A stretch of 64,000 nt of DNA, taken from assembly GCA_002027195.1 (NCBI GenBank), contig MWJO01000003.1, positions 62,001 through 126,000 on the forward strand, given 5' to 3'. Position numbers and translations under genes: made by a program. The DNA is from Streptomyces sp. GKU 895 (GTDB lineage: Bacteria > Actinomycetota > Actinomycetes > Streptomycetales > Streptomycetaceae). The notes below the pieces were generated by a model. It had not been told where the DNA came from and ran no database searches. It saw only the letters and a program-made list of their open reading frames with translations. Shown here piece after piece: positions 29,075-37,109 of this stretch. Within the stretch, counting starts at the first letter, position 1, and each line of letters starts with the position of its first letter.

Positions 29075-29089
29075 TTCCATCCGATGAAT
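29075..29089. promoter_or_regulatory. Candidate operator TTCCAT-CCG-ATGAAT
   Basis: A weaker member of the set: arms TTCCAT and ATGAAT around CCG share the CAT-N3-ATG core and spacing. Confidence 0.3.
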
Positions 29090-29420
29090 CGCGAGCCGGA
29101 GCCGCCGGACCGTCTCCCCTGATGGTGCGCCGGATCGGCCGGCGCCACCGGCCGTCCAGAAGGGCGCATCCTTCTCGGATGAGCCGTCCCGAACGGTGCC
29201 CTGTCGGCGGCGAGCGGCCGTCGCTGCCGAATCGTGAACTGTCGCAGTGGATCAGCCCGAGACTTCTGAACCTCTGAAATCGCAGGTAGTTGAGGTTTTG
29301 GTCGGCGGTTACGCAAGTCCGGGCGGCACCTCGTCGTCCCGGGCGACGTCTCCGGAAAGTTCGTGGATGACGGACTCTTGTCAACCTCGGCAACGTCGTC
29401 GTAACGTCTCGGCGTCCGAG

Positions 29421-29435
29421 ATACATCGGAGGAAT
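29421..29435. promoter_or_regulatory. Candidate operator ATACAT-CGG-AGGAAT
   Basis: Lies 236 bp upstream of the importer operon. Its reverse complement, ATTCCT-CCG-ATGTAT, is nearly identical to the site at 28981. The two copies flank the divergent region. Confidence 0.5.
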
Positions 29436-29670
29436 GAGCCGCATGAATCGGTGCGCAGCTCGGTTGCTGCCGTGCGGCCGCTCCACCTCCGCTGCCTCGG
29501 TCACCCGCCGCCCCTCGTCCCGCTCCCCTCGGGCACGGTCCGCGCACACCGACGCCCGGATCGGCACCAGCCCGGCCGGCGCACCCGCCGCTTTCCGGCC
29601 GGCGGGTGCGCCCACCCCTCCCACCGTCGCCCTGCGGCCCAGCGCCCCTGGCTAAGGAGAGAACACGGCC

Positions 29671-30720
29671 ATGAAGCTCGCTCGCACCCGCTCCACCGCC
29701 GCAGCCGTCACCGCCGTCCTCGCGGTGATGTCCCTCGCCACCGCGTGCAACCGCGAGAGCACCGCCGCGACCGCCTCGGGCGGCGACAAGCCGGCCATCG
29801 GCATCGACCTGCCGCGCTCCGACACCGACTTCTGGAACTCCTACGCGCAGTACCTGAAGAAGGACATCAAGACCGACGGCATCAACGCCCTGCCGGTCAG
29901 CAACTCCCAGAACGACGTCACCAAGCTGGTCGCCAACGTCCAGGTGTTCCAGAACACCGGCGCCAAGGCCGTCGTCATGGCACCCCAGGACACCGGCGCC
30001 ATCGCCTCCACCCTCGACACCCTCGCGGCCAAGAAGATCCCCGTGGTCAGCGTCGACACCAGACCCGACAAGGGCGACGTCTACATGGTGGTACGCGCCG
30101 ACAACCGGGCGTACGGCACCAAGGCCTGCGAGTTCCTCGGCAAGCAGCTCGGCGGCAAGGGGAAGGTGGCCGAGTTCCAGGGCTCCCTGGACTCCATCAA
30201 CGGACGCGACCGGTCCGAGGCGTTCGCGGAGTGCATGAAGACGAAGTTCCCCAAGATCAAGGTCTTCGAGCTGCCCACCGACTGGAAGGGCGACGTCGCG
30301 TCAGCCAAGCTCCAGTCGCTGCTGGCCCAGCACCCTGACCTGAACGGCATCTACATGCAGGCCGGCGGTGCCTTCCTGCAGCCCACCCTGGCGCTGCTGG
30401 AGCAGAAGAAGCTGCTCAAGCCCGCCGGGCAGAAGGGCCACATCTCGATCGTCTCCAACGACGGCATCCCGCAGGAGTTCGACGCCATCCGCAAGGGCCA
30501 GATCGACGCCACCGTCTCCCAGCCCGCCGACCTGTACGCCAAGTACGCGCTGTACTACGCCCAGGCAGCGGCGCAGGGCAAGACCTTCAAGCCGGGGCCG
30601 ACCGACCACGACTCCACCATCATCAAGCTGCCCAACGGTCTCGAGGACCAGCTGGCCGCCCCGCTGGTCACCAAGGACAACGTCGACGACAAGTCCCTGT
30701 GGGGCAACAACGTCGGCTGA
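29671..30720 (+). CDS. Sugar ABC transporter substrate-binding lipoprotein (probable L-fucose)
   Basis: Periplasmic-binding-protein-like fold of the RbsB/XylF class, 349 residues. The N-terminus is a lipoprotein signal ending SLATAC with Cys at about residue 26. The mature protein starts GIDLPRSDTDFWNSYAQYLK, and PVVSVDTRP marks the hinge region. The ATG at 29671 has TAAGGAG at the usual distance. It opens an operon with a two-domain ATPase and a permease, divergent from the fucose catabolic genes, so L-fucose is the likely ligand; the sequence itself shows only a monosaccharide binder. A stable hairpin follows it. Confidence 0.88.
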   Translation: MKLARTRSTAAAVTAVLAVMSLATACNRESTAATASGGDKPAIGIDLPRSDTDFWNSYAQYLKKDIKTDGINALPVSNSQNDVTKLVANVQVFQNTGAKAVVMAPQDTGAIASTLDTLAAKKIPVVSVDTRPDKGDVYMVVRADNRAYGTKACEFLGKQLGGKGKVAEFQGSLDSINGRDRSEAFAECMKTKFPKIKVFELPTDWKGDVASAKLQSLLAQHPDLNGIYMQAGGAFLQPTLALLEQKKLLKPAGQKGHISIVSNDGIPQEFDAIRKGQIDATVSQPADLYAKYALYYAQAAAQGKTFKPGPTDHDSTIIKLPNGLEDQLAAPLVTKDNVDDKSLWGNNVG

Positions 30721-30742
30721 CCGACGGCGCCTCCCGCCCGCC

Positions 30743-30775
30743 GCGTCGGGGACGGACAGCCCTCGTCCCCGACGC
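30743..30775 (+). promoter_or_regulatory. Intercistronic hairpin in the sugar ABC operon
   Basis: A perfect 12-bp stem (GCGTCGGGGACG and its complement) with a 9-nt loop between the binding-protein and ATPase genes. Such hairpins usually protect the upstream message or end part of the transcripts, giving more binding protein than ATPase. Confidence 0.6.
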
Positions 30776-30846
30776 GCTCTCCGCCGCCCGGGTGCGCGCC
30801 CGCACCCTCCCGGCCCCAGCCCCGTACACGAAGGACGGTATCCACC

Positions 30847-32460
30847 ATGGCGGAGTCCGCGACCGCCCCGGCGACCGGCCCCGTCACCCCGGCCCCGGTG
30901 GCCGAGGCGACCGGCATCAGCAAACGATTCGGCGCGACCGTCGCGCTGCGCGACGCCCGCATCGCCGTCGCCCCGGGCGAGTCGCACGCCCTGGTCGGAC
31001 GCAACGGCGCCGGCAAGTCGACACTCGTGTCCATCCTCACCGGCCTGCAGCAGCCGGACACCGGGACCTTGCGCTTCTCCGGGGAGCCGGCGCCCGCCTT
31101 CGGCGACATCGACGCCTGGCGCTCTCGGGTCGCCTGTGTCTACCAGCGCTCCACTGTCATCGGCGAGTTGACCGTCGCCGAGAACCTCTTCCTGAACCGG
31201 CAGAGCGCCGGCGCCGTGCAGCCCATCCGATGGAAGCAACTGCGCAGGCGCGCAGCGGAGTTGCTCGGCGAGTACGGGGTGGCCGTCGATCCCGCCGCCC
31301 GGGCCAAGGACCTGACGGTCGAGCAGCGCCAGTTCGTCGAGATCGCCCGCGCGCTGTCCTTCGGCGCCCGGTTCATCATCCTCGACGAGCCGACCGCGAA
31401 GCTCGACGCCCGCGGCATCGGCCGCCTCTTCGACAAGCTTCGCGACCTCCAGGACCAGGGCGTCGCCTTCCTCTTCATCTCCCACCACCTGCAAGAGGTC
31501 TACGACCTGTGCAGCACGGTCACGGTCTACCGCGACGCGGCCCACATCCTGACCGCACCCGTGGCCGGACTCGGCCGTCACGCCTTGGTGGAGGCGATGA
31601 CCGGCGAGTCCGCCGCCACGGTCACGGCCGCTGCCGGCCGGCCCTTTGTCGCTCGGGCGGACGCCACCGAACTGCTCACGCTCGAGGGACTGACCCTGCC
31701 CGGCGTGTGCGAGGACATCTCCCTCACGGTCCGTTCCGGCGAAGTGGTCGGGCTCGCCGGGGCCACGGCCAGCGGAAACGTCCAGGTGGGTGAGGCGATC
31801 GCCGGTCTGCACCGCGCCGGGGCCGGCCGCGTCTCGGTCGGCGGCAAGACCGTGCGCACCGGCAGTGTGCCGTCCGCGCTGACCGCCGGCGTCGGTCTGG
31901 TCCCCGAGGACCGACATCTCCAGGGACTGGTCAACAACCGCAGTGTCGCGGAGAACGCCACCCTGACCGTCACCGACCAGCTCGGCCCGTTCGGCACCGT
32001 CCTGCCCGCCCGGACCAGGACCTTCGCCCGGCGCATGATCGAGGACCTCGACATCAAGACCCCGGGAGCCACCACCCCGGTCTCCGCCCTGTCCGGCGGC
32101 AACCAGCAGAAGGTCGTCGTCGCCCGCGCCCTGGCCACCGACCCCCACGTACTGGTGGCCATCCGCCCCACCAACGGCGTGGACGTCAAGTCCAAGGAGT
32201 TCCTGCTCGGGCGCATCCGGCAGGTCGCGGACGGCGGCAAGGCCGCGCTCATCGTCTCCGACGAACTGGACGACCTCAAGGCCTGCGACCGGGTCCTCGT
32301 CATGTTCCACGGGCGCATGGTCGCCGAGTTCGACCGCGGCTGGAAGGACGAGGCCGTCGTCGCCGCCATCGAGGGCGTCTCCGGCGACACGCCCCCCGCC
32401 ACCGCGTCCCCCGCATCCGCCGTACCCGCCTCATCCGGCGCGGACGAGCACGGAAGGTAG
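30847..32460 (+). CDS. Sugar ABC transporter ATPase with two nucleotide-binding domains
   Basis: A 537-residue RbsA/XylG-type ATPase powering the importer. Domain 1 (about 20-240) is complete: GRNGAGKST Walker A, a signature region LTVEQRQFVEIARAL and Walker B FIILDEPTAK. Domain 2 (about 260-505) keeps the signature LSGGNQQKVVVARAL. Its Walker A is replaced by GATASGN and its Walker B reads LVAIRPTNGVD instead of the usual DEPTRGID, so Asp and Glu of Walker B are both changed. A degenerate second Walker A is common in this class, a changed second Walker B less so. The ATG at 30847 follows a GAAGGACGG site. Confidence 0.9.
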   Translation: MAESATAPATGPVTPAPVAEATGISKRFGATVALRDARIAVAPGESHALVGRNGAGKSTLVSILTGLQQPDTGTLRFSGEPAPAFGDIDAWRSRVACVYQRSTVIGELTVAENLFLNRQSAGAVQPIRWKQLRRRAAELLGEYGVAVDPAARAKDLTVEQRQFVEIARALSFGARFIILDEPTAKLDARGIGRLFDKLRDLQDQGVAFLFISHHLQEVYDLCSTVTVYRDAAHILTAPVAGLGRHALVEAMTGESAATVTAAAGRPFVARADATELLTLEGLTLPGVCEDISLTVRSGEVVGLAGATASGNVQVGEAIAGLHRAGAGRVSVGGKTVRTGSVPSALTAGVGLVPEDRHLQGLVNNRSVAENATLTVTDQLGPFGTVLPARTRTFARRMIEDLDIKTPGATTPVSALSGGNQQKVVVARALATDPHVLVAIRPTNGVDVKSKEFLLGRIRQVADGGKAALIVSDELDDLKACDRVLVMFHGRMVAEFDRGWKDEAVVAAIEGVSGDTPPATASPASAVPASSGADEHGR

Positions 32461-32462
32461 TC

Positions 32463-33506
32463 ATGTCCGCCACCACAGATCTCACCGAACCCGCAGCGAG
32501 CACGGCGGAGCCGGCCATCAAGGACACCGCGCGCCGCCGGGTCGACCTCAGCCGCTTCCGCGAACTGTCCCTGGTCCCGGCGATCCTCGTCCTCGGCCTG
32601 ATCGGGTTCATCGTCTCGCCGGCCTTCCTCACCGCCGACAACCTCATCGGCGTGGCCCAGCAGTCCACCGAGCTGAGCCTGCTGGTGCTCGCCACGACCT
32701 TCATCCTGGTCGCCGGACGGATGGACCTGTCGCTGGAATCCACCATCGGCGTGGCACCCGTCATCGCCGTATGGCTTGTCCTGCCGACCAGCGGCGGCCG
32801 GTTCAACGGGCTGGGCCTCCTGCCCGAGTGGACGGCCGTCCCGCTCTGTCTGCTGGTCGGCGCGCTGATCGGCGCCGTCAACGGCTTCCTCATCCTCAAG
32901 CTGCGCCTCAACGGCTTCATCGTCACCCTCGGCGCCCTGACCATGCTCCGCGGCCTGCAAGTCGCCCTCTCGGAGGGCCAGTCCATCGTCGAGCTCCCGT
33001 CCTCCTTCACCTACCTGGGCAGGGCCTCCTGGCTGGGCGTACCCGCCGCCATCTGGGTGTGCGCCCTGCTCTTCGCGCTCGGCGGCAGCGCGCTGGCCTG
33101 GCTCCGGCACGGCCGCGCGCTGTACGCGATCGGCGGCAACGCGGAAGCCGCCCGCACCGCGGGCATCCGCGTCGACCGCATCGTGTGGGTCGTCCTCATC
33201 CTCGGCAGTGTCCTCGCCGCGTTCGCCGGCATCCTCTACAGCGGCCACTACGGCTCCATCTCCGCCACCCAGGGCAGCGGCTGGATCTTCCAGGTCTTCG
33301 CCGCGACCGTCATCGGAGGAGTCAGCCTCAACGGCGGCAAGGGCTCCGTCTTCGGCGCCCTCACCGGCGTCCTCACCCTCCAGTTGGTGGTCAACGTCAT
33401 GACGCTGGCGGGCGTACCCCCGCTGTGGAACCAGTTCCTCAACGGCGCCATCATCATCGTCGCCCTGATCATCTCCCGCTTCGCCTCCGGCGAGAAGCAG
33501 GAATAG
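32463..33506 (+). CDS. Sugar ABC transporter permease
   Basis: Membrane subunit of the importer, 347 residues, RbsC/XylH type with eight to ten hydrophobic helices. The family signature AGIRVDRIVWVVLILGS and the segment VIGGVSLNGGKGSVFGALTGV are clear. The ATG sits 2 bp after the ATPase stop with GGAAGGT just upstream. A cytoplasmic N-terminal tail of about 38 residues is Ala/Thr/Glu-rich. It works with the ATPase and binding protein upstream. Confidence 0.9.
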   Translation: MSATTDLTEPAASTAEPAIKDTARRRVDLSRFRELSLVPAILVLGLIGFIVSPAFLTADNLIGVAQQSTELSLLVLATTFILVAGRMDLSLESTIGVAPVIAVWLVLPTSGGRFNGLGLLPEWTAVPLCLLVGALIGAVNGFLILKLRLNGFIVTLGALTMLRGLQVALSEGQSIVELPSSFTYLGRASWLGVPAAIWVCALLFALGGSALAWLRHGRALYAIGGNAEAARTAGIRVDRIVWVVLILGSVLAAFAGILYSGHYGSISATQGSGWIFQVFAATVIGGVSLNGGKGSVFGALTGVLTLQLVVNVMTLAGVPPLWNQFLNGAIIIVALIISRFASGEKQE

Positions 33507-33591
33507 CCACGCACCGCAAGCGGCTCCGCCGGCCTCGAACCGGCCCCGGCAGAGCCCGTCCCCCTCATCCCCGGCACGGAGAGGCACGCCC

Positions 33592-34293
33592 GTGGCACTG
33601 ACGGACGATGCGATCGACAAGATCAAGACGATGATCGTCGACGGCGAACTCGCGCCCGGTTCCCGGCTGCCCAGGGAGGAGATCCTCGCCGAGCAACTCG
33701 GGCTGTCCCGGAACTCCCTGCGCGAGGCCGTGCGGGCGCTGACCGCCATGCGGATACTGATCACCCGTCAGGGCGACGGCACGTACGTCTCCGGCCTGGA
33801 GCCCCACCTGCTGCTCGAGAGCCTCTCCTTCGCCGCGGACGTCTCCCAGGGCCGCACCGCGCTGCAGCTGCTGCAGGTACGGCGGCTGCTCGAACCGCAG
33901 GCCACCGGGCTGGCCGCCGCGCTGCTGGGACCGAAGGACCTCCGAGAACTGCGCAACATCCTCGACCGGTCCCGGACCGTCACCACCGTGGAGGAGTTCG
34001 TCGCCCACGACATCGCCTTCCACCTCAGGATCGTCGAAGCCGTCGGGAACCCGGTGCTGTCGATGCTGCTGCAGGTGCTCTCCACCCGCACCCAACGGAT
34101 CCGTATCGTCCGCGGCAGCAAGACCCCGCACGCCCTGGACAACGCCCACCACGACCATGAACAGATACTCGCCGCCCTCCAGTCACGCGATGGCCTGCTG
34201 GCCGTCTCTGCCGCGACCGTCCACATCACGGCCGTCGAGCAGTGGCTCGCCGCGAGTCTGACCGACACCTCCTTGCAAGAAGTCGATTCCTGA
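33592..34293 (+). CDS. GntR-family (FCD/FadR subfamily) transcriptional regulator
   Basis: A 233-residue regulator: a winged HTH at about 1-72 (LPREEILAEQLGLSRNSLREAVRAL) followed by an FCD ligand-binding domain with its metal-site histidines (HDIAFHLRIVEAVGNP, HHDHEQILAAL, AATVHITAVEQWL). FCD regulators usually respond to sugar acids or organic acids and bind short palindromes as repressors. The GTG at 33592 has GGAGAGG upstream. It lies 85 bp after the permease gene and probably belongs to that operon. The 15-bp dyads at 28922-29435 and 147-269 are its most likely targets, with a fucose pathway intermediate as likely inducer (inference). Confidence 0.88.
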   Translation: MALTDDAIDKIKTMIVDGELAPGSRLPREEILAEQLGLSRNSLREAVRALTAMRILITRQGDGTYVSGLEPHLLLESLSFAADVSQGRTALQLLQVRRLLEPQATGLAAALLGPKDLRELRNILDRSRTVTTVEEFVAHDIAFHLRIVEAVGNPVLSMLLQVLSTRTQRIRIVRGSKTPHALDNAHHDHEQILAALQSRDGLLAVSAATVHITAVEQWLAASLTDTSLQEVDS

Positions 34294-34296
34294 TAC

Positions 34297-34686
34297 TCAG
34301 ACGTCGGTGATGCGCAGGCCGGCGCGAGCCTTTTAACGGCGGTCCACCGAGATCAGGTTGGCCACCAGCGACTCCACCTGGTGGGCGTTGCGCAGTCGTC
34401 CGCCGTACTTCGACAAGAACGGAGCCCACGCACTCACACCCGAGGAGGGCAGCGCGGAGGCGAGCCGGTGGGCGAGGCCGCGCCCCTGGAGGCCGGTTCC
34501 GCCGAGGACGCCGACGACCAGGCCGGACACATCGGGAAGGGAATGGGGGCGTTGCGAGTGGCTTCGCCGGGAGGGGAGGGACGGGGGTCGGCGGCTGCGT
34601 CGGGGATCGGCCTGCTGTGGTCCTTGGCTCGTTCGGTTCGTTCGTCCTCGCGCGGCCCCGTGCCGCTCGGGCGCGGTGCGGGACAT
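34297..34686 (-). pseudogene. F420:NADP oxidoreductase (NpdG/Fno type) remnant with internal deletion and premature stop
   Basis: The start encodes the characteristic LPDVSGLVVGVLGGTGLQGRG nucleotide-binding N-terminus (given in part), in frame with HRLASA. The end, HQVESLVANLISVDRR followed by KARAGLRITDV to a TGA at 34297, is the family C-terminus. Roughly 130-160 residues that should lie between are missing or reduced to a short unrelated stretch. A TAA at 34333-34335 stands where the family has a Tyr codon (RRYK). Both lesions point to real decay rather than a base-calling slip. It lies next to a luciferase-like enzyme that may use F420, which fits an old F420 gene pair. Confidence 0.7.
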
Positions 34687-34698
34687 CGGCCGGCGCCG

Positions 34699-35636
34699 TC
34701 ACGCGGTCAGCGACTCCACGCGGCGCATCACCTCGCGGCAGAAGGCGCCCACCGCGTCCGGGTCGTCGGTGAACTGCGAGGGCTTGATGCAGAAGGTGGT
34801 GAATCCCTGGGCCATTTGCGCGGGGATGGGTTCGAGGGCCTGTGCGAGGTCGGCGCAGGAGTCGTCGTCGGGGAACACGGCGCGGGTGCCGCCGATCATC
34901 TCCAGATCGGCGATGTCTCGGCCCGCGGCTGCCATCGCCGTCTTCAGCGTCTGCATCTGCTCGGGCGTCACCTTGCCCAGCGGGTTGAAGGCGTGGCCGT
35001 GCCGGACGATCCTGCGGACCATCGCGTCGTGCATGCCCGCGCCGCCGAAGCACAGCCGAGGGCCGTCCGGGCGGTGGGCCTTGGGCTCGAAGTAGACGTC
35101 CCGGAAGGTGTAGTACTCGCTGTCGTGGGACACAGGCGAAGGACCCCACAACTTCGCCCAGATCTCCAGGTGTTCGTCGAGGAGCTTGCCGCGCCGGGAG
35201 AACGGGACGCCGAGTGCCGCGTACTCGTCCCGGCTCCAGCTGACGTTGGGCAGCACCATCAACCGGCCCTCGGACAGAAGGTCGAGGGTGCCGAGCTCCC
35301 GGGCCAGGAGCAGGGGATGCCGCAGGGGAGCGATGACCGCGGACGCGGCGAGACGCAGCCGCTCGGTGACGGCGGCGATCGCGCTGAGCAGCATGAGGGA
35401 GTTGGGCCAGGGGGTGTACGGGTCCTGGTTGCCCGGCAGGGCGTAGTCGCGCGGGTTGCCCATCACGCCGCCTGCTCCCGCGTCGGGGCCGAGCACGATG
35501 TGTTCGCTGATCATGACGGAGTCGAATCCGGCGTCTCGGCCTCGCGGGCCCAGCGGACCACGGTGGGCAGGTCCGCGCGGCCTGCGGTCATGGTCCAGTT
35601 CTCGCTCAGGACGAGCTGCATGCGGGGAGTGGTCAT
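34699..35636 (-). pseudogene. LLM-class flavin/F420-dependent oxidoreductase, frameshifted
   Basis: About 312 residues when repaired, a luciferase-like monooxygenase/F420-dependent enzyme. The N-terminus (MTTPRMQLVLSENW, ATG at 35636 behind GAGGATC) is in one frame; from MISEHIVLGPDAG onward (35514) it is in another. Restoring one base at 35534-35536 gives WAREAEDAGFDSVMISEH, which is the family consensus. The remainder shows APLRHPLLLARELGTLDLLSEGRL and FGGAGMHDAMVRRIVRHGHAFNP. The substrate is unknown. The neighbouring F420:NADP reductase remnant suggests F420 as cofactor. Confidence 0.82.
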
Positions 35637-35682
35637 CGTGGCGATCCTCAAGGCGGGCGTGTTTGAGGGCGGATGGGTGGGG

Positions 35683-35712
35683 CGGCCGCAGCCGACCGGG
35701 TGGCTGCGGCCG
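35683..35712 (-). terminator. Hairpin terminator after the P450 gene
   Basis: An 11-bp perfect stem CGGCCGCAGCC/GGCTGCGGCCG with an 8-nt loop, beginning 8 bp beyond the P450 stop and ahead of the LLM gene, so the two are separate units. Confidence 0.65.
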
Positions 35713-35719
35713 GCGGTCG

Positions 35720-37036
35720 TCAGGCGAGGGTGACCTCGACCGGCAGGTGCTTGATGCCGTTGACGAAGTTGGAGCGGACGCGGGGGACGTCGCCGGCGAG
35801 CTTGATGTCGGCGATGCGCGGGATGAGCTCCTCGAACATGATGCGGATCTCGGTGCGGGCGAGCAGGTTGCCCAGGCACAGGTGGGGGCTGCCCTTGCCG
35901 AAGGTGACGTGGTCGTTGTTCTGCCGGGTGACGTCGAAGTCGTAGGGGTTGCCGAAGACTTCTTCGTCGCGGTTGCCGGAGGCGTACCACATGACGACCT
36001 TGTCGCCTTCCTTGACCTTCTTGCCGCCGAGTTCGACGTCGCGGGTGGCCGTGCGGCGGAAGTGGTAGACGGGGGAGGCCCAGCGCAGGAACTCCTCGAC
36101 GGCCGTGGGGATCAGCGACGGGTCGTCCTTCAGCTTCGCCAGCTGCTCGGGGTGCTGGAGGAGGGCCAGCATGGAGTGGGAGATGGTGTGGCGGGTGGTC
36201 TCGTTGCCGGCCACGACCAGGAGCAGGAAGTAGTTGTCGAAGTCCTGGGGCGAGAGCGGGATGCCGTCGCGCGGCGTGGTGTTGACCAGCTTCGAGACCA
36301 GGTCGGTGCCGTCGCCGCCGCGCCGCTGGCGCGCCAACTCGCGGCCGTATTCGAAGACTTCGATCGACGCGGGGGAGCGGAACGGCAGGTCGCGGTACTT
36401 CTCGCTCTCCGCGCTGTGCAGCAGGACGTCCGCGTAGTCGGGGTCGGTGTTGCCGATGATCCGGTTGCCCCAGTCGATGAGCTGCTGGTTGTCCTCCGGG
36501 GGTACGTCGAGGAGCCGGGCCAGGACGTTGATGGGGAAGTCGGCGGAGACGTCGGCGACGAAGTCGAAGGTGCCCTTGGCGAGGGCCGCGTCGAGCGTCT
36601 TGGCGGTCAGGCCGCGCAGGAAGTCGCTGTAGCTGTTGATGACGCTCGCGCCGAACTGCCGCTGGATCACGCTGCGCAGGGCACGGTGGCGGACGCCGTC
36701 CATCTCCAGGATGGAGGCGCGCTTCTTGATCTGGTCGTCGTCGAGCTCTTCGAGGTTGACGAACCTCGTGGAGGTGAAGGTCTCCGGGTCGCGGTCGACG
36801 GTGGCGATGTCGGCGTGGCGGGTCACCGACCAGAAGCCGGAGTTGGGGGCCTCTTCGGGCTGCCAGTGGACCGGGTCCTGGTGGCGCAGGGTGTGGAACA
36901 TGCGCCACGGGGTGATGCCGTCGGCGAAGTTGTCGAGGTCGGCGAGGTCCACCCGGTCGAGCGGCAGGGGCTCGTCGAGGGCTGCGCGCAGCTCGGCCCG
37001 GGTGGTGGGGACGGCGGGAACGGTGGGGCTGGTCAT
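35720..37036 (-). CDS. Cytochrome P450
   Basis: A soluble bacterial class I P450 of 438 residues. Signature elements are the I-helix AGNETTRH, the K-helix ExxR in EEFLRWASP, and the heme loop FGKGSPHLCLGNLLAR with the Cys ligand. The fold resembles CYP125/124/108-like hydroxylases of lipids, steroids or terpenes; the substrate is not predictable. The ATG at 37036 is chosen for its GAAGGA site. It lies 73 bp downstream of the broken glutamine synthetase gene on the same strand. No ferredoxin or ferredoxin reductase gene is nearby. Confidence 0.9.
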   Translation of the reverse strand: MTSPTVPAVPTTRAELRAALDEPLPLDRVDLADLDNFADGITPWRMFHTLRHQDPVHWQPEEAPNSGFWSVTRHADIATVDRDPETFTSTRFVNLEELDDDQIKKRASILEMDGVRHRALRSVIQRQFGASVINSYSDFLRGLTAKTLDAALAKGTFDFVADVSADFPINVLARLLDVPPEDNQQLIDWGNRIIGNTDPDYADVLLHSAESEKYRDLPFRSPASIEVFEYGRELARQRRGGDGTDLVSKLVNTTPRDGIPLSPQDFDNYFLLLVVAGNETTRHTISHSMLALLQHPEQLAKLKDDPSLIPTAVEEFLRWASPVYHFRRTATRDVELGGKKVKEGDKVVMWYASGNRDEEVFGNPYDFDVTRQNNDHVTFGKGSPHLCLGNLLARTEIRIMFEELIPRIADIKLAGDVPRVRSNFVNGIKHLPVEVTLA

Positions 37037-37109
37037 GGGGCGGGTTCCTTCGGGCGAGGGCTCGGGGCGGGTTTGCAGACGGGCGAGCGGGCTTACAGGT
37101 GGGGCGGGC

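Larger units (their letters stand above)
28814..29670. other. 857-bp divergent control region of the fucose locus
   Basis: Separates the catabolic operon (minus) from the ABC importer (plus). It contains four dyads of one design (listed separately) at 28922, 28981, 29075 and 29421, and a TAAGGAG ribosome binding site for the importer near 29655. A short Arg/Pro-rich frame at 29443-29655, preceded by CGGAGGA, could encode a leader peptide but matches nothing I know. I see no other gene. Confidence 0.6.

Noticed and set aside
29443..29655. Possible leader peptide before the sugar ABC operon
   Set aside because: It has a plausible ribosome site but an Arg/Pro-rich translation with no conserved leader pattern; not reported as a gene.
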